From contig OZ253559.1 of the NCBI GenBank assembly GCA_965262785.1, forward strand, positions 558,001 through 622,000: 64,000 nt of DNA. Direction: 5' to 3'. Source of the DNA: G965218495 sp965262785. GTDB taxonomy: Bacteria; Bacteroidota; Rhodothermia; Rhodothermales; Bin80. The position numbers and the translations under genes were made by a program. Positions 17,533 to 26,848 of this stretch are shown piece by piece. The first letter of the stretch is position 1; each line of letters opens with the position of its first letter. Below the pieces are notes generated by a model, which made no database searches, had not been told where the DNA came from, and was given only the letters and a program-made list of their open reading frames with translations.

Positions 17533-18375
17533 CTACTCGAATGGCTGCACCCTGCCACCTTCAGGCATTGCCAACCGTCCTTCGTCGAAAGGCTCGCGAA
17601 ATGATATGTTGGACGCCAGGGCTGTTGCCCGCAGAGCACCCTTCCGGCCGTCAGCAAAGGAATAGCTCTCAAAGCGCGTCGGGACAGTCAGGCCATCAAT
17701 AGTTTCGTAGTCCAAGTAGTACATCAGCGTCTCCCGCACCTCACCGGGTGCAGGACGCCCGCGTCCAAACGTAGCCGAGTAACGGATCGCGCTAAGGCGG
17801 CCTGTCTCCGGGTGGACGTAGAGCGTATAAGTGTCGCCATATGAATCGCCCACGCTATCGTCGTATGATACCTTCGTTAAGTGATGCACTGTGCCATCGA
17901 GTGAGTCGTCTAAAAGCACCTCGTAACGAATCCCGGGGTCGGCGAGCACGAATGGGATCGACTGAAAGTAGTACGCCGTACTCGCCCAAAACCGTGGATT
18001 AACCTGCACGGTGTTCGGGTAAATCCAGGCGCTCTTCCCGTCCCAGGCCATTTGCGCATTGAGCGCAACAGGCTCAACCCGGCTGCCGATAGCCGTGAGG
18101 TCGTGATAAATCTGGCGGGTGCGATTGTTGGCTACCAGGTGTGACTTCACAAGAAAGCCGTCACTGCCAAAATCCCACGTGTAGGAACTGGAGGGTGCTT
18201 CGAGCCAGGCGTGGATGCCGCCCCCTGCGTCAATAGCCCGCAGTACAAGCTGCCCGCCCTCGCTGGTGGCAAGCCTTGCTCGGATGGCCTCGGCCTCGGT
18301 GGCAAGTGGGTCTTCGGGTTCGGCCTGGCAGCCGAAAAAGAGCGCTACGAGGCCCAAAATGGAAAGTCGTCGCAT
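17533..18375 (-). CDS. Lipoprotein, DUF6503-like
   Basis: A 280-residue protein with a short lipoprotein signal: two arginines, a hydrophobic core and the lipobox LFFGC with C16 as the lipidated residue. The mature part is beta-rich with repeated Y/W-rich strands and an RYSATFG segment, resembling DUF6503/LolA-fold envelope lipoproteins of Bacteroidota; the assignment is by general pattern only. It is likely anchored in the outer or inner membrane facing the periplasm. It stands alone on the minus strand, divergent from the nitrilase gene. Confidence 0.7.
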   Translation of the reverse strand: MRRLSILGLVALFFGCQAEPEDPLATEAEAIRARLATSEGGQLVLRAIDAGGGIHAWLEAPSSSYTWDFGSDGFLVKSHLVANNRTRQIYHDLTAIGSRVEPVALNAQMAWDGKSAWIYPNTVQVNPRFWASTAYYFQSIPFVLADPGIRYEVLLDDSLDGTVHHLTKVSYDDSVGDSYGDTYTLYVHPETGRLSAIRYSATFGRGRPAPGEVRETLMYYLDYETIDGLTVPTRFESYSFADGRKGALRATALASNISFREPFDEGRLAMPEGGRVQPFE

Positions 18376-18539
18376 GACGCTGGTTGATGATCGGTTATAG
18401 TTGTCGCTGAAGTCGCTCGGAGTCCCATGCCGGCGGCGCCTTTAGGGCGCCAATGGGTTAAACCAAGCCGATGTTGTGCCTACTTGAAAGGTAAGCTCTT
18501 CATCGATACCATTGCCAACCAACTTAACCCAAGTATGTA

Positions 18540-19370
18540 ATGGAAACGCTATGCATTGCGGCGTTGCAGATGTGTTCGCGGCAGAATCGCGACGACAACC
18601 TAGCGCAAGCCCAGGCGCTCCTGGAGGAATCGGTTCGCAAGGGAGCGCAGCTTGTTGCGCTTCCGGAGAATTTCTCGTTCCTCGATCGCGAAGGCGAAAA
18701 GCTTGCAGCGGTCGAAGACCTGCAACGTGGCCTCAGCATCCGGTTGCTCCGCGAATTTGCTAAGGCAAACAACGTGACAATCGTGGGCGGAAGCGTTCCG
18801 CTGCGTGCCGGAAGCAAAGTGACCAACACCTGTCTGGTATTCGACCCTAGCGGCGATGTCATAGCTAGATATGACAAAATTCACCTCTTCGACATTTTCC
18901 TGGATGAGGCGCACCACTTTCAGGAATCCCGATATATTGCACCGGGTTCAGAACTGGTGACCTTTGTAGCCTACGGCCAGACCATGGGCCTTAGCATATG
19001 TTACGACCTGCGATTTCCGGAGCTGTTTCGCAGGCTGGCGATGCGCGGCGCAAGTGTGCTGTTTGTGCCTTCTGCGTTTACTTGGCGAACCGGGACGTAT
19101 CATTGGGAGGTATTGCTTCGTGCACGGGCCATTGAAAACCTGTGTTATGTTGTCGCACCAGCACAACAGGGCCAGCACAATAAGCGACGTGAAAGCTTCG
19201 GGCACGCGATGATCATAGATCCGTGGGGGCAAATCCTCGCCCAAGCGCCCGATCGTCCCAGCGTGGTGGTTGCCGAGCTCGACTTTGCGTATCAGGCCGG
19301 GACAAGACGAAGGCTGCCGTGTCTGGACCACGCCCAAGTCCTGGGCAAGCTAACGGATAATCACCAGTGA
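18540..19370 (+). CDS. Carbon-nitrogen hydrolase (nitrilase superfamily, Nit-like)
   Basis: A 276-residue cytoplasmic enzyme with the E-K-C triad: E43 in LPENFSF, K113 in YDKIHLFD and C154 in SICYDLRFPEL. The spacing and the YDLRFPELFR block match the Nit1/Nit2 branch, whose members hydrolyse omega-amides such as deaminated glutathione. Substrate assignment is by family resemblance only. The start is a single ATG at 18540 directly after a stop. The last 21 bases overlap the end of a convergent minus-strand fragment. Confidence 0.9.
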   Translation: METLCIAALQMCSRQNRDDNLAQAQALLEESVRKGAQLVALPENFSFLDREGEKLAAVEDLQRGLSIRLLREFAKANNVTIVGGSVPLRAGSKVTNTCLVFDPSGDVIARYDKIHLFDIFLDEAHHFQESRYIAPGSELVTFVAYGQTMGLSICYDLRFPELFRRLAMRGASVLFVPSAFTWRTGTYHWEVLLRARAIENLCYVVAPAQQGQHNKRRESFGHAMIIDPWGQILAQAPDRPSVVVAELDFAYQAGTRRRLPCLDHAQVLGKLTDNHQ

Positions 19371-19658
19371 CTGGTGCCGGATCTCGCCGCGGTGGGTGAG
19401 GACTACCACATATACTCTTGGTGCGTGGCTGTTGGCGCTAAAAGTAGTCACATGACTATCGGCCGTGCGGTGCCCGCTAACCAGGGTCGAGATGCGCCTG
19501 CCAAGGGCGTCATAGACGACCAAGGCAATGTCGGAGGCCTCTTGCAGTGACAATTGAATGGTGGCCTCTTCCCGTACAGGGTTGGGGGCCACTGGAGCCA
19601 GCACAATTGCAGAAGGTGGCTTGCGTGGGATGACCGTGCTCCGTACGCCATGCGGCAC
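19350..19658 (-). pseudogene. Orphan C-terminal sorting-domain fragment
   Basis: The 102-residue frame contains APNPVREEATIQLSL, then VVYDALGRRIS and a final strand pattern, which is the layout of a type A type-IX-secretion sorting domain. These domains normally sit at the end of long secreted proteins. Here there is no signal peptide and no passenger domain; immediately upstream on the same strand is the broken methyltransferase. It is read as the surviving tail of a deleted secreted protein. Its 3' end overlaps the nitrilase gene by 21 bp. Confidence 0.6.
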
Positions 19659-19683
19659 CGCCCGCAGTTGGCACCCGGCGTGG

Positions 19684-20553
19684 CTACTGGAATGAGATCA
19701 ACGACACGCGGATAGCACCGGAGTCGGGTGCCTCGAAGAAATCGTTGTAGCCCTTCAATTCGAGCTCGGTATGGTGCTCATAAAGCGTTTTAACAACTGT
19801 TCCCCCAAGCTGCTTCGCCAGTTGCTGCACGTACGCTGTGGTGTAGCGCACCATCGGAAACGGCAATTTCAAAAGGTCCGTCATATCGGAAAAGAATTCG
19901 ATATAGTCGTCGCGATGGTTGACATCGGTTATCTCTTCGTCCTGCAGGGAGTATTCCAGCACCAGCGCGCCCTCGTTCGTCCGCACCGCCTCAAGGGCCT
20001 GGGCAAAAACCGCTGCCGGCACGTAGTAGGTTATCCCTTCGGCCAGCACCAGCGTTGGTCTGTTGGGGTCCCAACCATGCAGCTGGAGCGTCTTGGCTAG
20101 GGCGCTTGCATCGGCAAGATTCGACGTTACGAATTTCATCTCGGGACCGCCCACCGCTGCGTTAATGTCCGCCTTCAGGTCCATCTGACTCATGTCCACA
20201 TCGAACACCGAGGCAGTCGGGAAGAGTTCCGCGAGCTCTAGTGTCAGCGGGTCCAGCCCACCGCCGAGCGATACGACCTGTGTGGCGGGATTGGCGCGAA
20301 GGTATTCATGGCTCAGTTATTGGACGCGCACCTTGCGGGTAGTAAGCTCGGCATAAGCCAAATCGTGGTTTTCCGTAAATTGATCCTTGAGCCCCTGACC
20401 CGCGCTGAGGTCGACGCTCGCAAGGAATCGCTTGGCCGCTGCTCCGTCGTAGATATCAGGCTCCGTAAACAGGAGAACGAAGGCAGATGTGGCAGGTACT
20501 TCAAACATAGGAGAGAATTGGTTGGACTTATCGGATAGTGGAGCGACACACAC
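19684..20553 (-). pseudogene. Class I SAM-dependent methyltransferase (LCM-like), in-frame stop
   Basis: One continuous frame of about 289 codons with a single TAA (20317-20319) near codon 79. Before the stop: TEPDIYDGAAAKRFLAS and ELTTRKVRVQ. After it: LSHEYLRANP, the SAM-binding motif VVSLGGGLDPLT, the acidic FDVDMSQMDLK loop and VLAEGITYYVP, as in leucine-carboxyl-methyltransferase-type O-methyltransferases. The reading frame is the same on both sides, so a CAA-to-TAA change is the simplest cause. The shorter downstream frame would lack motif I and be inactive. A read-through product is possible but there is no evidence for it. Confidence 0.75.
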
Positions 20554-20837
20554 CGTAGGAGGCGCCGAAAGCTACGGCTAACGAAGAAAACATTGGGGAC
20601 TCTACTTGGCTACATGGGGCGCAGATTGTAAATGACCCGAGAAGGTGCGATTGATTGCCATGCCTGCGCTACTGCATGGTGGGTATTGCTAAAGTCGTCG
20701 GTTGGTGAAAGGCACGCCATGAGTCTGCTCTTCAAGGGGCCCAATGCGGCCGCATCCCAACGCCCTGGGTTTGTATTTTCCTCGGTCGCCGCATGCCGCG
20801 GCTGACCTGCCAACACACCACTGCAACTTCCCGGATC

Positions 20838-23800
20838 ATGAAACTCAGAGTCTTCCCACTACTTTTTGGTCTACTCCTCGTCCCGCCGCTCTATGCGCAG
20901 ACGGTGGCTGACACGGACTTTTCGGCCCTCAAGCTGCGCAACATCGGACCCGCATTCACTTCTGGCCGCATTGCGGACATTGCCATCCACCCCAACGACG
21001 AAAATGTCTGGTACGTCGCCGTCGGCTCCGGGGGCGTATGGTTGACAGATAATGCCGGCACGACCTGGGAGTCAATGTTTGACGGGCAAGGCTCCTACTC
21101 CATTGGTGCAATTGCCATCGATAGCCGCAACCCACACACAGTTTGGGTCGGCACCGGTGAGAACGTTGGCGGTCGGCACGTGGGTTATGGAGACGGAATC
21201 TACCGCAGTGACGACGGCGGAAAGAGCTGGAAAAACATGGGGCTGAAGGACTCCGAGCACATTTCGCGCATCATCATCCACCCGGAAAACAGTGACATCA
21301 TATGGGTAGCTGTCCAAGGTCCGCTTTGGAGTCCGGGCGGCGAGCGTGGCCTCTACATGAGCGAAGATGGCGGAGAAACTTGGACCAGAACGCTGGGCGA
21401 TGACGAGTGGGTCGGCGTCACCGATGTCGTGATCGATTCACGTGATCCCAACCGGCTCTATGCTGCTACCTGGCAGCGGCACAGAAACGTGGCAGCATAT
21501 ATGGGAGGCGGCCCAGGCTCGGGGCTCCATCGCAGTGAGGACGGCGGGCGAACATGGGAGGCGCTCAAAAAGGGCATTCCCGGCTCCAACCTGGGCAAGA
21601 TTGGTCTTGCCATCAGCTATTACAACCCGGACCACGTCTACGCAGCCATAGAGCTGGATCGTAAGTCCGGCGGCATTTTCATGTCGCGCGACCGGGGTGA
21701 GTCGTGGACGAAGCAGTCGGACGCGGTATCCGGAGCCACCGGGCCCCACTACTATCAGGAGCTGTACACGACGCCGCATGCAGCAGGAACACTCTACCTC
21801 ATGGATGTGCGTGTCCAAGTATCTACGGACCACGGCTTGACGTTTGAGCGCATGAGAGAGTCGGCAAAGCATTCGGACAATCACGCTATTGCATTCAAGA
21901 TGAGTGATCCGAACTACATCCTTATGGGGACCGACGGCGGACTCTTCGAAACGTATGACGGCACGGAGACCTGGCGTTTCGTGGCCAACATGCCGATCAC
22001 GCAGTATTACAAGGTGGCAGTGGATGATGCGCTGCCTTTCTACAACGTGTTTGGCGGGACCCAGGATAACGGATCCCATGGCGGCCCCTCCCGCACGGAG
22101 TGGCGGATGGGCATCCGTAATGCCGACTGGTTCAAGACGCTGGGTGCAGACGGACACCAGTCTGCCACGGAACCGGGAAACCCCGACATCCTGTATGCAG
22201 AGGCGCAGCAGGGCCGCCTGCATCGGATCGACCTTTTGACCGGCGAGCAGGTGCTGATACAGCCGCAGGCCCGCGCCGGCGAAAAGTTTGAGCGCTACAA
22301 CTGGGACGCGCCGATCGTGGTAAGTCCGCACGTGCCCACGACGATCTATTTCGGCTCGTACCGCGTGTGGAAGTCTACCGATCGAGGCGACAGCTGGACG
22401 CCCGTATCTCCGGACCTGACGCGCGATCAGGAGCGCTTCGAGCTACCAATTATGGGTCGCGTGCAGAGCTGGGACAACGCTTGGGACTTCAACGCGATGT
22501 CGGTCTATAACACTATCTCGTCACTTGCAGAATCGCCCTTGCAGCAGGGGCTGCTGTATGCCGGAACGGACGATGGCATCATCCAGGTTAGTGAGGATGA
22601 CGGAGGATCCTGGACGCGCACCGAAGTGGGCTCCATTGACGGGATTCCAAGCACCGCCTTTGTCAACAATCTGTATGCCGATCTATTTGACGCGGATGTG
22701 GTGTATGCCGCGCTTGACAATCACAAGTTCGGCGACTTTTCGCCGTACCTCATAAAGAGCTCCGATCGCGGCAAGACGTGGGAGTCCATTGTCGGCAACC
22801 TGCCGGATCGAACGTTGATCTGGCGTGTGGTCCAGGACCATGTCAATCCGCAGTTGCTGTTTGCGGCGACCGAGTTTGGCATATACTTCACCACCAGTGG
22901 CGGCGAGGAGTGGACCAAGGTCAACAGTGATGCCACTATCTCTTTTAGAGACATCACCATCCAGCGCCGCGAAAACGACGTGGTCGCCGCCTCATTCGGG
23001 CGCAGCTTCTTCATACTGGACGACTACACGCCGCTCCGCGAGCTGACACCGGAGCTTCTGGCACAAGAGGCGCACCTGTTTCCGGCGCGCAGGGCCTATC
23101 TGTACGTACCGCGTGATGTGGCCGGCGGTGCACAGGGCGCCACATACTATGCCGCACCCAACCCGGAGCACGGGGCTACCTTTACCTACTATCTCAAGTC
23201 CGGCGCTGCAACGCTGAAGCAGGAGCGTCGCAAGGCGGAAGAGGAAGCCGGCGATGGTGACATACCCTTCCCGGGCTGGGATGCACTCGAAGCGGAGGTT
23301 AATGAGGTTTCCGATGAAGTGCACATCATTATCCGTGATGCCGCAGGCGCCGTGGCCAACCGCGTCAAGGGCGGCACCAGTAAGGGCTTCCATCGAGTAT
23401 CGTGGAATCTGACGTATGCGTCGAAAGCGCCTATAACGCCGGGGCAGTCACAAGGGGGTGGCAATGGTTTCCTTGCTACGCCGGGTGAGTATTCCGCCAC
23501 ATTGATGCGTGTCGCGGACGGCGCCGAAACGAAGCTTGGTGGCCCCATCACCTTTACTGTGGTGCCACTTAAGGACAAAGCGGTGGAAGGTGCTTCTCCA
23601 GAAGAGATTATTGCGTTTCGGGGCGAAGTTGAGGCGCTTCAGAGCCGCGTAGCCCTGTTTTCCAGCGGGCTTGATGCCCAGATGGATAAGGTAGCGGCGA
23701 TGCAGATGGCCCTCACGCGCGCCGAGAATCCGGCTGGCGGGCTCGCGGCGTCGCTGCACGAAGCACGCAATACCCTATTGGCCCTTGAGATGCAGCTGCG

Positions 23801-24047
23801 GGGCTACAAGTCAAAGAGAGAGCCGGGAGAGCGCAACGCGCCCAGTGTGCAGTCCCACATGTTCGTAGGGTTCAGCGGTCTGCGCAACACCTACGGCCCA
23901 ACGGAGCTTCACAGAGCGAGCATTGCCATCGCGACAGCTGAGATAGGCACGCTTGAGGCGGCGCTGGGCACGTACGCTGATGACGTGCTGCCAGGCCTTG
24001 AAGCAGCTTTGGCCACTAGCGGCGCGCCACTCATTGACCAGAACTAG
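20838..24047 (+). CDS. Exported BNR/VPS10-type beta-propeller protein
   Basis: About 1,069 residues from the ATG at 20838, which is directly followed by a signal peptide (MKLRVFPLLFGLLL, cleaved near YAQ). An earlier in-frame ATG at 20793 would put 15 polar residues before it and is rejected. The body carries at least eight Asp-box/BNR motifs of the S-x-D-x-G-x-x-W type (RSDDGGKSW, MSEDGGETW, RSEDGGRTW, SRDRGESW, STDRGDSW, SEDDGGSW, SSDRGKTW), forming two propellers as in sortilin-VPS10-like proteins common in Bacteroidota. The C-terminus is a helical region (about 880-1069). The glycosidase label often given to such proteins is not supported here by a catalytic motif. Convergent with the YceI gene 3 bp away. 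Confidence 0.9.
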   Translation: MKLRVFPLLFGLLLVPPLYAQTVADTDFSALKLRNIGPAFTSGRIADIAIHPNDENVWYVAVGSGGVWLTDNAGTTWESMFDGQGSYSIGAIAIDSRNPHTVWVGTGENVGGRHVGYGDGIYRSDDGGKSWKNMGLKDSEHISRIIIHPENSDIIWVAVQGPLWSPGGERGLYMSEDGGETWTRTLGDDEWVGVTDVVIDSRDPNRLYAATWQRHRNVAAYMGGGPGSGLHRSEDGGRTWEALKKGIPGSNLGKIGLAISYYNPDHVYAAIELDRKSGGIFMSRDRGESWTKQSDAVSGATGPHYYQELYTTPHAAGTLYLMDVRVQVSTDHGLTFERMRESAKHSDNHAIAFKMSDPNYILMGTDGGLFETYDGTETWRFVANMPITQYYKVAVDDALPFYNVFGGTQDNGSHGGPSRTEWRMGIRNADWFKTLGADGHQSATEPGNPDILYAEAQQGRLHRIDLLTGEQVLIQPQARAGEKFERYNWDAPIVVSPHVPTTIYFGSYRVWKSTDRGDSWTPVSPDLTRDQERFELPIMGRVQSWDNAWDFNAMSVYNTISSLAESPLQQGLLYAGTDDGIIQVSEDDGGSWTRTEVGSIDGIPSTAFVNNLYADLFDADVVYAALDNHKFGDFSPYLIKSSDRGKTWESIVGNLPDRTLIWRVVQDHVNPQLLFAATEFGIYFTTSGGEEWTKVNSDATISFRDITIQRRENDVVAASFGRSFFILDDYTPLRELTPELLAQEAHLFPARRAYLYVPRDVAGGAQGATYYAAPNPEHGATFTYYLKSGAATLKQERRKAEEEAGDGDIPFPGWDALEAEVNEVSDEVHIIIRDAAGAVANRVKGGTSKGFHRVSWNLTYASKAPITPGQSQGGGNGFLATPGEYSATLMRVADGAETKLGGPITFTVVPLKDKAVEGASPEEIIAFRGEVEALQSRVALFSSGLDAQMDKVAAMQMALTRAENPAGGLAASLHEARNTLLALEMQLRGYKSKREPGERNAPSVQSHMFVGFSGLRNTYGPTELHRASIAIATAEIGTLEAALGTYADDVLPGLEAALATSGAPLIDQN

Positions 24048-24050
24048 CGC

Positions 24051-24647
24051 TTACTGCAGAGGCCCAGCGTGAAACTCTGCCGATACCGTGACTTCCTGGC
24101 CGGTGCGCAAGGAGCCGAACATCGCTGTTGGGGGCTTGAGGCCATAGTCCTTTAGCACCAAGGTGTGACTCCCCTTGAAAACGACCATGCCATCGTCACG
24201 GAGCGTAGCCTCTACCGGAATGGAGACCTCGTTGGTCTGCCCGCCGAGCGTGAGCTCGCCGTGTGCCGTAAGGGTGGCGGTCATTGCAGAGGTGACTTCC
24301 AGGCCTGAAACGCTGGTCAGCGAATAGGTGACCTCTGTATGCGTGTTAACGTCGAGCGCGTCGTACATGACGCGATCCATGATGCCGCTTTTCTTGCTCT
24401 TGATCATCTTGGTGGGCACGGTAAGGGCTACCGCTTCCACTTCGGCGTGTGCGTTGTCCCCTTTGGCACTCAAGGTGACGGACCCCTCAAATACTGTAGC
24501 GTACACGGTCCAGTGCGGCGTGTTGTTCGAGGTCCCGTCAATCCAGATTTTGGAGCTGTCGGGGTCGAAGTCGTACGTGGTAGACTGGCCCAGGGACGGA
24601 CTGGCAACAAAAAGGGCGAGGCTAAAGGCTGTTAGCGAGCGTAGCAT
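24051..24647 (-). CDS. YceI-family periplasmic protein
   Basis: A 198-residue protein with a signal peptide (about residues 1-20, ending SLG/Q). The mature part has the YceI lipocalin-like pattern: a WTVYA strand early, a VPTKMIKSKKSGIMDRVMYDAL segment, the T.HGELTLGG strand and a closing EVTVSAEFHA strand. YceI proteins bind polyisoprenoids or similar lipids; the ligand here is unknown. It is convergent with the propeller gene and has no operon partner. Confidence 0.88.
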   Translation of the reverse strand: MLRSLTAFSLALFVASPSLGQSTTYDFDPDSSKIWIDGTSNNTPHWTVYATVFEGSVTLSAKGDNAHAEVEAVALTVPTKMIKSKKSGIMDRVMYDALDVNTHTEVTYSLTSVSGLEVTSAMTATLTAHGELTLGGQTNEVSIPVEATLRDDGMVVFKGSHTLVLKDYGLKPPTAMFGSLRTGQEVTVSAEFHAGPLQ

Positions 24648-25016
24648 CGTGTCTTGGCTGGCTGGTAGGATGCGCTGTAAGATGCAATTCTAGCGAACAC
24701 GGGCAGGATAGTTTCCAATTTGTCTATGGCAGAAACTTCATGTATGATTCACGGTAGAGCTGGCTAGGAAGCGGTTCCATACTTTTAGCGCGTGAGCCGG
24801 CGCCGGGCGCGGAATTCTGTTGAGTCGTAATTTAACAGGAAGTACCCCTGTCTGCGGGTCCAGGCTGAAGCAAATGCTGCCGCACAGGAGCCTCGTAGGG
24901 CGCCTGCACTTCGGCGTTGCCAGCTGGCACGACGAAGTGCAGCACGCGCCGGGTTGCTAAGGCATACTGCAGCGGCTACGGTACCGCGACACAATAACTT
25001 AACTAGCTTAGTGCTC
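24648..25016. other. Divergent intergenic region, nothing identified
   Basis: 369 bp between the divergent YceI and oxidoreductase genes. It must contain both promoters, but no promoter, operator or riboswitch could be recognised. Short frames in it are not supported. Confidence 0.4.
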
Positions 25017-26423
25017 ATGAAGAAGATTGCAGATCACACTTCACGCCGCGACTTCCTATTGAAGTCGACCCTGGGTGCCGCCGCCGCTGTAGCCGCGGTG
25101 ACTGCCAGCAACAAGCCGAAAGCCGTTCGGGCCAAAGCGCCCGCGATCGGCCCGATTCTCGGGTCCAACGATGCCATCGTGGCGGGCTTTATCGGTGTCG
25201 GTGGCCAAGGGTACAACTCGCATCTCCTGAATGTCATCAACCTTGACGGCGAAGGCAAGCCGAGGCACGGAATCCCGCTGAATGCGATCGGTGCGGCCGC
25301 TTGCGACCTGTACTCTAAGCGTCAGGAACGGGCGCTCGAATCGCTCGAAATGGCGCGTCAGGCGGCCGGGCGCGAAGCCAAAGTGACCGCACACGAGGAC
25401 TATCGTTACGTGCTTGACAACCCCGACATCGATGCCATCTTTATTGGCACTGTCGACCACTGGCACACCAAGATCGCAGTGGATGCTCTTGATGCTGGTA
25501 AGCACGTGTACTGCGAGAAGCCGATGACCCGCTATCTCGGAGAGGCCTTCGAGATCTACGACAAGGTTAAGGAGACCGGGATGAAGTTCCAGGTCGGCTC
25601 GCAGTTCTGCACCGAGGGCAAATGGCATCATGCCGCAAAGCTGATTGCAGACGGCAGAATCGGTCCGTTGGTCCTGGCGCAGGACTCCTACCATCGTAAC
25701 AGTCCGACCGGTGAGTGGAACTACTACCGGATTGAGGAAGAGCTGGAGGCTGGCAAGACCATCGACTGGTCGAAGTGGCTGGGTCCCGTGTCGGACCGGC
25801 CCTTCAACAAGCAGCATTTTCATCGCTGGCGCAAGTACTACCCGTACTGTGCTGGCATTTTGGGCGACCTCCTGGCGCACCGTATCCATCCGCTACTCAT
25901 CGCTACGGGTGCAAAAGAATTCCCGCTGCGCGTCTGCTCAATCGGCAACAAGAAGATCATGGATGCCAACGTCGGTCCCGAAGATCGGGATGTGACCGAA
26001 AACTGCCAGATTCTGACCGAATTCCCAAGTGGCCTGTGCATGATGATCACGGGCTGCACCGTCAATGAGCAAGGTCTCAACCAGGTGATCCGCGGCCACG
26101 AAGGCACGCTGTACTTCAGCGGGTCCAGCGTGGAGCTGCGTCCTGAGCGGGAATTTGCCGACCTGGTGGACCCGGAGTTGACAGAGAACATCACGCCGAG
26201 CGTCAGCATCCCCGCGCACATCAACGACTTCTTCCAGGCCATCAGGGATGACCGCCAGACCAATGGCAACATTGACGTGGCGATTCGGTGCCAGACCATC
26301 ATTTCGATGGCCGAGCAGTCAGAGCGCACCGGCGAGATGCTTTACTTCGACGAGGCAACGCGTTCCCTCTCAACGAGAAGCGGCAGGAAGGTCGAGACGA
26401 TGACCTACGGCACGCTGGACTAG
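25017..26423 (+). CDS. Tat-exported Gfo/Idh/MocA-family oxidoreductase
   Basis: 468 residues from the ATG at 25017, chosen because it opens directly onto a Tat signal (SRRDFLLKS followed by an alanine-rich core). An upstream extension adds non-signal residues. The Rossmann part begins AGFIGVGGQGYNS; the family motif VYCEKPM is present in GKHVYCEKPMTR, with the GTVDHWH segment before it. The C-terminal half is the Gfo/Idh beta-sheet domain. Members oxidise or reduce sugars or inositols with NAD(P); the exported Tat-borne type is common in Bacteroidota and Planctomycetota and carries its cofactor out folded. The substrate is unknown. A strong terminator follows. Confidence 0.92.
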   Translation: MKKIADHTSRRDFLLKSTLGAAAAVAAVTASNKPKAVRAKAPAIGPILGSNDAIVAGFIGVGGQGYNSHLLNVINLDGEGKPRHGIPLNAIGAAACDLYSKRQERALESLEMARQAAGREAKVTAHEDYRYVLDNPDIDAIFIGTVDHWHTKIAVDALDAGKHVYCEKPMTRYLGEAFEIYDKVKETGMKFQVGSQFCTEGKWHHAAKLIADGRIGPLVLAQDSYHRNSPTGEWNYYRIEEELEAGKTIDWSKWLGPVSDRPFNKQHFHRWRKYYPYCAGILGDLLAHRIHPLLIATGAKEFPLRVCSIGNKKIMDANVGPEDRDVTENCQILTEFPSGLCMMITGCTVNEQGLNQVIRGHEGTLYFSGSSVELRPEREFADLVDPELTENITPSVSIPAHINDFFQAIRDDRQTNGNIDVAIRCQTIISMAEQSERTGEMLYFDEATRSLSTRSGRKVETMTYGTLD

Positions 26424-26452
26424 CCGAACGCACGTCTGCGCAACGATCAGAG

Positions 26453-26484
26453 AGCGGGAGTCGGCTTGCCGGCTCCCGCTTTTT
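26453..26484 (+). terminator. Intrinsic terminator after the Gfo/Idh oxidoreductase
   Basis: AGCGGGAGTCGG, a CTTG loop, then CCGGCTCCCGCT and a run of T. The 12-bp stem has a single G-T pair. It lies 30 bp after the stop codon. Confidence 0.9.
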
Positions 26485-26848
26485 ATATTTCTCTGCTGAC
26501 GCCAGGGAGCCGGTGACCTTGTGGCCCGCGGTTGCAGTACAGGAGAGCGCCGCGCAAGCTGCAAAGTCCCGCCTGGGCGAGTTGGACGCTACTTATCGGT
26601 CATGCAGCGACTGATACAGTAATCACAAGCGACGAATCAGTGCGCTCGCCTCTGTTGCACTCCTGGTTGAATCCTGTGCGGGCGGCACCATGGCCCATGT
26701 GGCCGTTATGCGACTCGCGCATGGTGAGTCGGTAATGCTCTCGGAAGAGGTGCCACTCGGCGTGATCGGGGATCGCACAAATTCAAGTTGGGAATTGGAG
26801 AGTTGCTGTGGAGGTGGACCCTAGCCTCCACCACTCCTTTCCAACCAT

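Noticed and set aside
24785..25018. Minus-strand 77-codon frame upstream of the Gfo/Idh gene
   Set aside because: It overlaps the divergent promoter region and has no domain.
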